64,000 nt of DNA. Source: CAYQTL01 sp964420405. GTDB taxonomy: Bacteria > Acidobacteriota > Thermoanaerobaculia > Thermoanaerobaculales > Sulfomarinibacteraceae. The notes beneath the pieces are model-generated. The model made no database searches. It had not been told where the DNA came from and saw nothing but the letters and a program-made list of their open reading frames with translations. The stretch's first letter is position 1. Every line of letters starts with the position of its first letter. The stretch lies in NCBI GenBank assembly GCA_964420405.1, contig CAYQTL010000006.1:62001-126000 (forward strand). Reading direction: 5' to 3'. The position numbers were made by a program, and so were the translations under genes. Shown here piece by piece: positions 33,756-41,956 of the stretch.

Positions 33756-35432
33756 ATGCTCACGCTGCTGGCTGCCTTCCCGATCCTCCTCGTCGGGGTG
33801 CTGATGGTCGGGCTCTCCTGGCCGTCGCGCGTGGCGATGCCCGCCGGCTACGCCGCGGCGGCGCTGATCGCGCTCCTCGCCTGGGACATGCCGGTCCGGT
33901 GGTTGCTCGCGGCCTCGATCGGCAGCGCCATCACCGCCGTCGACATCCTGCTGATCGTGTTCGGCGCGCTGCTGATCCTGCAGATGCTGCGCGCGAGCGG
34001 CGGCCTGGAGGGCATCAACCGGTCGATGGCGGGCGTCTCCCGCGACCGGCGCATCCAGCTGCTCGTGATCGCCTGGCTGATGGGCGGGTTCCTGGAAGGC
34101 GCTGCGGGCTTCGGCACGCCGGCGGCGGTCGCGGCGCCGCTCCTGGTCGGCATGGGCTTCCCGCCGCTGGTCGCCGCGATCACCACGCTGATCGCGGACA
34201 GCACCTCCGTGACCTTCGGCGCCGTGGGGGTTCCGATCTGGGGAGGGTTCGCCGCTCTCGAGGAAGCCGCTCCGTGGCCGATGGAGCTGGCCGGCGGCGC
34301 GGCGGGCTTCCCGGAGATGCTCGACCGCGTCGCAGCGTTCGCGGCCGCCGTCCACGTCCCGATCGGCACCTTCGTTCCGCTGGTGCTGGTGGCGGTCATG
34401 ACCAGGATGACCACGGGGTCCTTCCGGGACGGGCTGGGCGCCTGGCGGTTCGCGCTGTTCGCGGGGGCAGCCTTCACCGTCCCGTCGCTGCTGGCCGCCG
34501 TGTTCCTCGGGCCCGAGCTGCCGTCTCTCCTCGGAGCGCTGGTGGCGCTGGGTCTGTGCGTCGCGGCTCTCCGGAGGGGACACTTCGCTCCCGAGCGGCG
34601 GTGGGACTTTCCGCCCCGCGAGCGGTGGCCCGAGGCATGGGAGGGGTCGCTGAACGCGGGTGTTGCGCGCGGGGAGGGCGGAGCGGCCTCACGGTCGGAG
34701 ATGGGCCCCTTGCGGTCGTGGACGCCGTACCTCCTGGTCGGTCTGCTCCTGGTGCTCGGACGGGTCCCGGAGATCGGCCTCACCCCGTTCCTCCGGGCGG
34801 CGGAGATCGGCTGGCACGGCATTCTCGGCACGACCATCGGCAACTCGATCCGGCCGCTCTACAACCCCGGCGTGGTGCCGTTCCTCCTCGTCGCGCTCGT
34901 CATCCCGGCGCTGCACGGTCTCGGCCGCCGGCGCGCCGTGGGGGCGGTGGTGGAGACCCTCCGGATGATGGGATCCGCGACGATCGCGCTGGCGTTCACC
35001 CTCGGCATGGTCTCCATCATGATGAGCTCGGGCGACGCCACCGGCCGCAGCTCGATGCTGATCGTGTTGGCGGAGGCCGCGTCGGCGACCGCCGGCCGGG
35101 TCTGGATCCTGGTCGCGCCGCACGTCGGCCTCCTCGGCACGTTCATATCCGGGAGCAACACGGTGTCGAACATCATGTTCGGACCGTTCCAGCTCGACAC
35201 GGCGCTCAAGGCGGGTGCGCCGCTGGTGCCGACCCTCGCCCTGCAGGCGGTGGGCGGGGCGGCGGGAAACATGATCTGCATCCACAACGTGGTCGCGGTG
35301 CTGACCACGGTCGGTCTGCTGGGACGCGAGGGGATCGTCGTCCGGACCAATTTCCCGGTGGCGGTCGCCTACGGGCTGCTCGCGAGCGGCGTCGCGGCGG
35401 TCCTCGTCCTGCTCGGCTGGTTCGGGACCTAA
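33756..35432 (+). CDS. L-lactate permease family (LctP/LldP-like) transporter
   Basis: A 558-aa polytopic membrane protein, the usual LctP length, with about 12-14 TM helices from the first residue (MLTLLAAFPILLVGVLMVGL). Family features are GGFLEGAAGFGTPAAVAAPLLVGMGFPPL, TTLIADSTSVTFGAVGVPIWGGF, VAPHVGLLGTFISGSNTVSNIMFGPFQ and GGAAGNMICIHNVVAVL. It imports lactate or glycolate with protons. The start is uncertain (GTG at 33753 is also possible) and no clear ribosome site is present. No lactate dehydrogenase gene is in this window. Confidence 0.9.
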   Translation: MLTLLAAFPILLVGVLMVGLSWPSRVAMPAGYAAAALIALLAWDMPVRWLLAASIGSAITAVDILLIVFGALLILQMLRASGGLEGINRSMAGVSRDRRIQLLVIAWLMGGFLEGAAGFGTPAAVAAPLLVGMGFPPLVAAITTLIADSTSVTFGAVGVPIWGGFAALEEAAPWPMELAGGAAGFPEMLDRVAAFAAAVHVPIGTFVPLVLVAVMTRMTTGSFRDGLGAWRFALFAGAAFTVPSLLAAVFLGPELPSLLGALVALGLCVAALRRGHFAPERRWDFPPRERWPEAWEGSLNAGVARGEGGAASRSEMGPLRSWTPYLLVGLLLVLGRVPEIGLTPFLRAAEIGWHGILGTTIGNSIRPLYNPGVVPFLLVALVIPALHGLGRRRAVGAVVETLRMMGSATIALAFTLGMVSIMMSSGDATGRSSMLIVLAEAASATAGRVWILVAPHVGLLGTFISGSNTVSNIMFGPFQLDTALKAGAPLVPTLALQAVGGAAGNMICIHNVVAVLTTVGLLGREGIVVRTNFPVAVAYGLLASGVAAVLVLLGWFGT

Positions 35433-35500
35433 CCCGCGAATCTCACCGATCTCCGGCTGCGGCCGCCGATGCACAGCAATCTGCGGCGCGTGCGACCTTC

Positions 35501-35542
35501 GGAGTGCTCAACAACGTACTGAAAGGTACGCTTCCGCGCTCC
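35501..35542. repeat. Imperfect hairpin in intergenic region 35433-35750
   Basis: Outer arms GGAGTGC / GCGCTCC enclose an inner perfect hairpin CGTAC-TGAAAG-GTACG. The whole region from the permease stop (35433) to 35750 has no gene. It could be a terminator after the permease or a member of a dispersed palindromic repeat. No second copy is in the window. Confidence 0.4.
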
Positions 35543-35750
35543 TCAGGCCGCACTCACCGCATCTCACGGCGCCTCGACCGCCTCGCTCCGAACCTCGGTG
35601 GAATATCCGGGCCAGAAGGGCGTTGGCCTCTGGGCTCGGGACGCGGGCCGGTCCGCGTCGGGCGCCGGGACCGGCGGCGGGAATGCCTGAGGTCGCGACG
35701 GGGTCTCACCTGCTGGCCGGTCGTTCGGCCGGCCGGAAGGGGGTTCTCCG

Positions 35751-37349
35751 ATGCGAGCACGTGCAGCGTTGTGGGTGGCGGTCGCCGCCGTCCTGCTCCC
35801 GGTCGGTGTCGTCGCCCAGGACGCCGACGAGGTCGAGATCACCGCCACCCGCGTCGGCGGCACCGTGTGGGCGCTGGAAGGCCGGGGCGGGAACATCGGC
35901 GTGTCGATCGGGCCGGACGGGGTGCTGCTGGTCGACGACCAGTTCGCGCCGCTCGGCGAGAAGATCCACGCCGCGATCGACGGGCTCGGCGGCGGCGAGC
36001 TGCGGTTCGTGCTCAACACCCACTACCACGGTGACCACACCGGCGGCAACGTCTACTTCGGCCGGCATGCGCCGGTGGTGGCGCACCGGCACGTGCGGGA
36101 CCGCCTCGACGTCGTCCAGCAGGTGCGTGGTCGCGCCACGGAGCCGCTCGAGGGGGACGCGCTGCCGGTGGTGACCTACGACGACGGCCTGTCGTTGCAC
36201 CTCAACGGCGAGGAGGTGCGGGTGATCCACATGCCCCGCGCCCACACCGACGGCGACAGCATCGTCTGGTTCACGGGCAGCAACGTCGTGCACCTCGGCG
36301 ACCTGCTGTTCCACGGGCAGTTTCCGTTCGTCGACCTCGACCACGGCGGCTCGGTCCAGGGCCTGATCGACGCTCTGCGGTGGGTGGTCGACCACGTGCC
36401 GGCCGACGCGCGGTTCATCGCCGGGCACTTCGGCCCGGTGGTGAGCCACGAGGAGCTCGCCGCGGAGCTCGACGCGATCGTCGACTCGGTGAGCGTCGTC
36501 CGGCGCCGGATGGCGACGGGGGCGGACCTCGAGCAGCTGCGGACCGAGGGCCTGCCCGAGCGGTTCGCGGACCGCTCGTGGCGGTTCATCCCGACCGGGA
36601 CCTGGATCGAGACGGTCTACCGGAGCTATGCCGGCGATGCTGGGGCCGGCGCGTCAGCCGGGGTCGAGGTCCCGGATCACATCCGCCGTGCCGTCGACGA
36701 TCCCGACCGTCCGGCCGAAGACCGCGAGCGCGACGCCGACCGCCGCCCTGGCGAGCTGCTGACGGTCCTCGGCATCGAGCCCGGCATGCGGGTCGCGGAC
36801 CTGATGGCCGGCCGCGGCTACTACACCGAGATCCTCGCCGAGGTCGTCGGCCCGCAGGGGAAGGTCGTCTGCCAGAACAGCCCGTACGTCGTGGAGCGGT
36901 TCGCCGACGGTCCGCTGGCGGAGCGGCTGGCGCGGATCGACGCTCCACAGGTGGTGCGCCACGACGCCGCGCTCGACGACCTCGGACTGGAGCCCGAGAG
37001 TCTCGACGCGGCGCTGATGGTCCTGTTCTACCATGACACCTACTGGCAGGGCGTGGACCGGCGCGCGATGAACCGGCAGGTCTACGAGGCCCTCGTGCCG
37101 GGCGGTCTGTACGCGGTGGTCGACCACCACGCGGAGCCCGGCTCCGGCAGCCGCGACGTGCGCACCCTGCACCGGGTCGACGCCCGACTCGTCGAGTCGG
37201 AGATCCTCGCCGCCGGCTTCGAGATCGAGGGCCGCTCCGAGCTCCTCCGCAACCCCGAGGACGACCGCTCAGAGAACGTCTTCAAGGCCGGCACCCGCGG
37301 CATGACGGACCGCTTCATCCTCCTGTTCCGCAAGCCTGCGGACGGGTGA
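35751..37349 (+). CDS. Exported fusion of metallo-beta-lactamase-fold hydrolase and SAM-methyltransferase-like domain
   Basis: A 532-aa protein. Signal peptide MRARAALWVAVAAVLLPVGVVAQ. Residues about 25-290: MBL-fold domain with the metal motif H91-x-H93-x-D95-H96 (NTHYHGDHTGGN), a later His in HMPRAHTDGD, Asp in HLGDLLFHG and His in IAGHFGP. All di-zinc ligands seem present. Residues about 305-532: class I methyltransferase-like fold with DLMAGRGYYTEILAEVVG, then EALVPGGLYAVVDHH. The second half resembles exported methyltransferase-like proteins found singly. SAM is not expected in the periplasm, so this domain may bind another ligand (inference). Both halves are in one frame with a Pro/Asp-rich linker. 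Confidence 0.85.
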   Translation: MRARAALWVAVAAVLLPVGVVAQDADEVEITATRVGGTVWALEGRGGNIGVSIGPDGVLLVDDQFAPLGEKIHAAIDGLGGGELRFVLNTHYHGDHTGGNVYFGRHAPVVAHRHVRDRLDVVQQVRGRATEPLEGDALPVVTYDDGLSLHLNGEEVRVIHMPRAHTDGDSIVWFTGSNVVHLGDLLFHGQFPFVDLDHGGSVQGLIDALRWVVDHVPADARFIAGHFGPVVSHEELAAELDAIVDSVSVVRRRMATGADLEQLRTEGLPERFADRSWRFIPTGTWIETVYRSYAGDAGAGASAGVEVPDHIRRAVDDPDRPAEDRERDADRRPGELLTVLGIEPGMRVADLMAGRGYYTEILAEVVGPQGKVVCQNSPYVVERFADGPLAERLARIDAPQVVRHDAALDDLGLEPESLDAALMVLFYHDTYWQGVDRRAMNRQVYEALVPGGLYAVVDHHAEPGSGSRDVRTLHRVDARLVESEILAAGFEIEGRSELLRNPEDDRSENVFKAGTRGMTDRFILLFRKPADG

Positions 37350-37461
37350 GCGACCGGCCGCCGGCTAGGCGGTGGCGGACCGGATCGGTTCCGCGTCCGG
37401 TTCGGTGGCGGAATCGCGCCCCGCCGGTCGCCGTTGTCGTCCCCGGAAGCGAGGTTCGATC

Positions 37462-38826
37462 GTGACCGCGGGCGCCGGACAGGACGGGTCGACGGAGAAT
37501 GTGGCCGCGATCCGTGCGTGCCTGCACAGTCCCGATCCGAATCAGCTGCAACGCTGCGTCGACGAGCTGCATCCCAGCGACCTCGCCGCCGCGGCGTGTG
37601 CGCTGAGCGACGAGGAGCGCCTGGAGCTGTTCCGCCTCGTGCCACCGTCCGCAGCCGGCCATGCGCTCGCCGAGATGGCGCCGGAGTGGCGTCCGGAGTC
37701 GATCCTCGCCTCGCTTCCCGTCGAGCAGGGTGCGGCCGCGCTCGCGAGCATCGCGGACGACGACGCCACCGACCTGCTGGGGGCGACGCCGCCCGGCCCG
37801 CGGCGCAGCCTGCTCGGAGCACTCCCCGAGGAGCGGGCGGAGCTGCTGCGCCGCCTGCTGGCCTACCCGGAGGACAGTGCCGGCGGAATCATGACCACCG
37901 GACTGGTGTCCCTTCCCGGGAGCCTGAGCGTGTCGGAGGCGATCCAGGAGGTGCGCCGGCAGGGGCGCGGGCTGGACGAGGACTTCCAGGTGCTGTTCGT
38001 CGTCGACGACGGGCGCCGTCTGATCGGCACGATGAGTCTCCGCCATCTCGTGCTCGCCGCCGAGGACGACCGCGTCGCCGAGCTGCACGAGCCGCCGCCG
38101 GCGACGGTGCCGCCGGAGATGGACCAGGAGGAGGTCGCGCGCACCCTGCACCGGTACGACCTGCCGTCGATCGCGGTGGTCACCGACGACCGCCGCCTCC
38201 TCGGCCGCGTCACCTGGGACGACGTGCTCGACGTCCTCGAGGAGGAGCAGACGGAGGACATCCTGCGGCTGTCCGGCGCCCCGCCCGAGGAGGAGGTGCG
38301 CGGCGGCTGGGGATCGGCGGTGCGCAGCCGGCTGCCCTGGCTGTTCCTGAACCTCGGCACCGCCGGGCTCGCGGCGGCGGTCGTGCTCTACTTCCAGGGC
38401 ACCATCGACCAGCTGGTGATCCTCGCCGCCATCATGCCGATCATCGCCGCCCTCGGCGGCAACGCCGGCACCCAGGCGCTGGCGGTGACGATCCGTCGCA
38501 TCGCCCTCGAGAGCGGCCCGGCGCCGGGGCGCTGGCGGGTCGCCGGCAAGGAGCTGCTGGTGGGGATCGTCAACGGCGCCGCGCTGGGGCTGACCGTCGG
38601 CGCGATCGGCCTGCTGTGGAAGGGCGACGCCATCTTCGGCCTCGTGGTGCTGATCGCCATGTGGGGCAACCTGGTGGTGGCCTCGTTCGCCGGCGCCTTC
38701 GTACCGATCCTGCTCGACCGGATGGGCGCCGACCCGGCGGTCGCCTCGTCGGTGTTCGTCACCACCTTCACCGACATGGCCGGCTTCATCCTCCTGCTCG
38801 GCCTGGCCACCGCCGTGCTGCTGTGA
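37462..38826 (+). CDS. mgtE: Magnesium transporter MgtE
   Basis: A 454-aa protein, the usual MgtE length. Residues about 15-130: superhelical N domain (LHPSDLAAAACALSDEERLELFRLVP). About 135-260: two CBS domains that sense Mg2+ (YPEDSAGGIMTTGLVSLPGS; DLPSIAVVTDDRRLLGRVTW). About 285-454: five TM helices with the pore motifs LGGNAGTQALAVTIR and FVTTFTDMAGFILLLGLA. The GTG start at 37462 is chosen because GGAAGCGAGG lies upstream and the resulting length matches the family. No M-box-like riboswitch is recognisable in the 112-bp gap upstream. Confidence 0.93.
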   Translation: MTAGAGQDGSTENVAAIRACLHSPDPNQLQRCVDELHPSDLAAAACALSDEERLELFRLVPPSAAGHALAEMAPEWRPESILASLPVEQGAAALASIADDDATDLLGATPPGPRRSLLGALPEERAELLRRLLAYPEDSAGGIMTTGLVSLPGSLSVSEAIQEVRRQGRGLDEDFQVLFVVDDGRRLIGTMSLRHLVLAAEDDRVAELHEPPPATVPPEMDQEEVARTLHRYDLPSIAVVTDDRRLLGRVTWDDVLDVLEEEQTEDILRLSGAPPEEEVRGGWGSAVRSRLPWLFLNLGTAGLAAAVVLYFQGTIDQLVILAAIMPIIAALGGNAGTQALAVTIRRIALESGPAPGRWRVAGKELLVGIVNGAALGLTVGAIGLLWKGDAIFGLVVLIAMWGNLVVASFAGAFVPILLDRMGADPAVASSVFVTTFTDMAGFILLLGLATAVLL

Positions 38827-38836
38827 GACGTTCCGG

Positions 38837-41800
38837 TCACGGGACGCGGCCGACGGTCCAGCGAGGTGGGGGGACCCCGTCCGTCACCTCGATGACGAGC
38901 TCTCCGCTGGAGGAGGCGCCCCAGACGTCGGTGGCGGTCAGGACGAGCCGGTGGGTCCCGATGTCCCCGGGGCCGGTCCGCCAGCGCAGGGCGCCGGTCT
39001 CGCCGTCGAGGTGCGCCTCCGCCGGCAGACCCGTCGCCGTGAAGTCCACGTCGTCGCCGTCGGGGTCCTCGGCCTGTACGACGAAGTGGAGCGTCCGGCC
39101 GGCCGCCACCGTCATCGGTGGCGCCGGAAGGCCGAGCTCCGGCGGCCGGCTGGCGGACCGGGCGAGACCGTCCCAGAAGTCGCAGCGCGCGCTGCGGACG
39201 CCGTCGGCCACCGCGGGCACGGCGGTGACGTGCAGGGTCGGGTCGGACGCGGGGTCGTAGGCCGGCCACGACGGGCGCCAGCCGACGTCGGGCGAACCGG
39301 TGGCCGCGAGCCCGGTCCACGCGTCGAGCATGAAGCTCTCCACGGCGAGGTCGTCCTGGTCGCCGTCGAGGTGGCCGGCCGAGACGTGCTGGAAGAGGAG
39401 CAGCAGCTCGCTGGTGTGGTACGCGCCGTCGCCGAGTCGCAGCGAGGAGGCGAGCGTGTGGTCGAACCAGTAGCGGAACACCGGGGCGCTCTGGTTCGAC
39501 GCCACCCACCCCGCGGTGCGGCGCACGGAGCAGGTCAGGTTCTTGTCGGTGTTGACGGCGTCCAGCGCCGCTCCCGCCGAGGCGAAGTCGGACACGGGGT
39601 ACTCTGCGAGCACCTGGGCGCCGATGGCGGGGCCGAATGTCGCCAGGATCGTGTCCTGGTAGGCGGAGTCCGGAATGTCGGCGAAGCGGTGGGCGTACTC
39701 CGCGGAGTTGGAGCCGATCACGAACGGGACCCCGGCGTGCCCGCCGCGGTTGATGACGTTGTAGGGCTGGTCGTCGAGCACGAAGTGGTCGACGTGGGGG
39801 CCGAACCGCATCGCCCCGAGGCCGGTGAACCGAGCCGCCTGGGCGGTGGCGAAGGTCTCGGACGGGACCGCGCGCAGCCGCTCCAGCAGGTCGGGCTCGC
39901 TGCCCGTGAAGCCGAGCTCGTCGAGCAGCTCGGCGGTGAACCCGTCGATCTCGCCGCGGGTCCGGACCGAGGGCACGCCGCTGTGCATGGCGGCCGCCTG
40001 GAACAGGCCGCGGGACAACGGACTGGTCAGGTGCACCGAGGTGTTGCGGGCTCCTCCGGACTGGCCGAACAGCAGCACCCGGCGACGGTCGCCGCCGAAC
40101 GCTGCGATGTTGCGCTCGACCCACTCCAGCGCCGCGACCTGGTCCAGGATGCCGTAGTTGCCGGAGGTGCCCGGTCCGCCGTCGGCGGCCCCCTCGGCGT
40201 CGAGCGCCGGCAGGGTGAGGTAGCCCAGCGGTCCGAGCCGGTAGTTGAGCGTCACCACCACGACGCGGCCCTGCGCGGCGAGGAGGGCGCCGTCGTAGAG
40301 GCTCGGGCCGTCGGTCAGCTCGAGGATCGAGTCGACGGGCTCGGATCCGGCGCCCGAGAGGTTGCCGCCTCCGTGGATGAACACCATGACCGGCAGCCGT
40401 TCGCCGGGCAGGCGGTCGGAGGGGGTCCACACGTTCAGGAACAGGCAGTCCTCGTCGCCGATCGCCCGGCTGTCCCCGCCGACCCGGGTCTCGAGGGTCT
40501 GCGGGGCCGGGCTGCCGAAGAAGGCGGCGTCGCGGACCCCGTTCCACGGCGCGACGGGCTGCGGCGGCCGCCAGCGGTTCTCTCCCACCGGCGGTGCGGC
40601 ATAGGGCAGGCCGCGGAACGCGTCGGCCCCGCCATAGGCCACTCCGCGAACCCACCCGTGCTCGATCTCGACCTCGGGGCGCGACGTACCTGTCGCCGGG
40701 ATGCCCGTGCGCGCCCGCCACAGCTCGTAGAAGGCGGCGGCGTCGGGGTCGATCACGCTGTAGTAGACGAACACCTCGTCGCTGCCGACGAACGTCTCGG
40801 GGTCGGAGCGGAACACGCCGGGGGCGCCGTCGTCCGAGCGCCACGCGTCGCGCGGGGCGCCGTCCGGCCCGGGCTCGATGCCGACCACCCAGACCTCGGA
40901 GTCGGTGGGCGTCACGTCGCTGTGGTTGGGCCGGTTCTTGACCACCAGGCTGAGGTACGAGCGCCCGTCCACCACCAGCGGCTCTGGCGATCCGTAGTAG
41001 TCGTGGCCCGCCCCGGCGGGGACCTCGAGGGTCGCGATCCGGGTCCACGTCGGCCCGCCGAGGTCGCGGAAGATCGCGATCCGCGTGTCGTCGGCCACCG
41101 TCGCCACCAGCAGCTCGCCCCCGAGCTCCGGCGCCGGCCACGCGTTGGGGTCGTCGTGCACCGAGCCGTCGTCGACGATCAGCCGCTCGGTGCCGAGGTC
41201 GGCGTCCACCATCCGGACTCGGGCGCGCTCGTCGCGGTGGAGCACGAAGCGGCCGTCCCGAGACCACCGCGCTGGGGTGCGGCCGAAGGTGTCCTCGTCG
41301 ATCACGATCACGGCGTGCTCGCCGGCCGGGTCGTTCTCGGAGAACCAGCTGATCGTGCCTTCAGACCACGTTCCGCGGATGTTGAGGATCCGTGTGCCGG
41401 TGCGGGTGAGGGAGGTGGTCGCGAGCTGGGTCTGGTGCGGATCGCCGCCGGTGAGCGGCTCCGTCGACCAGCCCGTGCCCGAGCGCTCGGCACGCCAGAT
41501 CTGGGGCGGTCCGCCCGGCGCCGTCGCCTTGGCGTAGAGCACGCTCCAGCCGGACGCGTCGACGCCGAGCTCGGGCCCGCTCCAGGTGACGGCGACGGGG
41601 TACGCGCCGGTGTCGACCAGCTCGTCCCTGCCGTCGTTGGAGGTGAACAGCCCGGTCGCCGGGTCGATCTCGGCGAACCAGATCTCGCCGCCGCCGGTCT
41701 GGAAGACCAGCCCCGCCCCGATCTGCAGCACCTCGGGGTCGATGTAGCTCTCCCCGGGCGGGCTCAGCCTCGCGACCGGCGGGTTGTCGGCTGGCGGAGT

Positions 41801-41911
41801 GAGGCCCCACGCGCCGGAGGATCCCAGCGGTGTGACGAGAATGACGAAGACCGCCGTCCGGATTCGGCTCGTGGACAGGGCGCGACATCGCTCGAAGGTG
41901 GTTCCACGCAT
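38837..41911 (-). CDS. Exported type-B carboxylesterase with N-terminal propeller-like and C-terminal Ig-like domains
   Basis: A 1024-aa protein. An N-terminal hydrophobic signal (TAVFVILVTPLGSSGAWG). Residues about 45-405: WD/TolB-like propeller region (GGEIWFAEIDPATGLFTS; RWSRDGRFVLHRDERARVRM). About 412-890: carboxylesterase type B, with oxyanion HGGG (513-516), the nucleophile elbow G-Q-S618-G-G instead of the usual G-E-S-A-G, DEDCLFLNVWTP, and a late His in GAYHTSELL. About 910-1015: Ig-like/cadherin-like fold (LHFVVQAEDPDGDDVDFTAT). The esterase core looks active; the substrate is unknown. A propeller in front of this enzyme is unusual. It ends 10 bp from mgtE, convergent. Confidence 0.85.
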   Translation of the reverse strand: MRGTTFERCRALSTSRIRTAVFVILVTPLGSSGAWGLTPPADNPPVARLSPPGESYIDPEVLQIGAGLVFQTGGGEIWFAEIDPATGLFTSNDGRDELVDTGAYPVAVTWSGPELGVDASGWSVLYAKATAPGGPPQIWRAERSGTGWSTEPLTGGDPHQTQLATTSLTRTGTRILNIRGTWSEGTISWFSENDPAGEHAVIVIDEDTFGRTPARWSRDGRFVLHRDERARVRMVDADLGTERLIVDDGSVHDDPNAWPAPELGGELLVATVADDTRIAIFRDLGGPTWTRIATLEVPAGAGHDYYGSPEPLVVDGRSYLSLVVKNRPNHSDVTPTDSEVWVVGIEPGPDGAPRDAWRSDDGAPGVFRSDPETFVGSDEVFVYYSVIDPDAAAFYELWRARTGIPATGTSRPEVEIEHGWVRGVAYGGADAFRGLPYAAPPVGENRWRPPQPVAPWNGVRDAAFFGSPAPQTLETRVGGDSRAIGDEDCLFLNVWTPSDRLPGERLPVMVFIHGGGNLSGAGSEPVDSILELTDGPSLYDGALLAAQGRVVVVTLNYRLGPLGYLTLPALDAEGAADGGPGTSGNYGILDQVAALEWVERNIAAFGGDRRRVLLFGQSGGARNTSVHLTSPLSRGLFQAAAMHSGVPSVRTRGEIDGFTAELLDELGFTGSEPDLLERLRAVPSETFATAQAARFTGLGAMRFGPHVDHFVLDDQPYNVINRGGHAGVPFVIGSNSAEYAHRFADIPDSAYQDTILATFGPAIGAQVLAEYPVSDFASAGAALDAVNTDKNLTCSVRRTAGWVASNQSAPVFRYWFDHTLASSLRLGDGAYHTSELLLLFQHVSAGHLDGDQDDLAVESFMLDAWTGLAATGSPDVGWRPSWPAYDPASDPTLHVTAVPAVADGVRSARCDFWDGLARSASRPPELGLPAPPMTVAAGRTLHFVVQAEDPDGDDVDFTATGLPAEAHLDGETGALRWRTGPGDIGTHRLVLTATDVWGASSSGELVIEVTDGVPPPRWTVGRVP

Positions 41912-41956
41912 GATGGGGCTTGGACGATCCGCAGTGAGCGACGTTGACAGCCAGCC

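Noticed and set aside
37350..37461. A Mg2+-sensing riboswitch (M-box) before mgtE
   Set aside because: The 112-bp gap is GC-rich without the conserved M-box helices that I would recognise; the CBS domains of MgtE can sense Mg2+ themselves.
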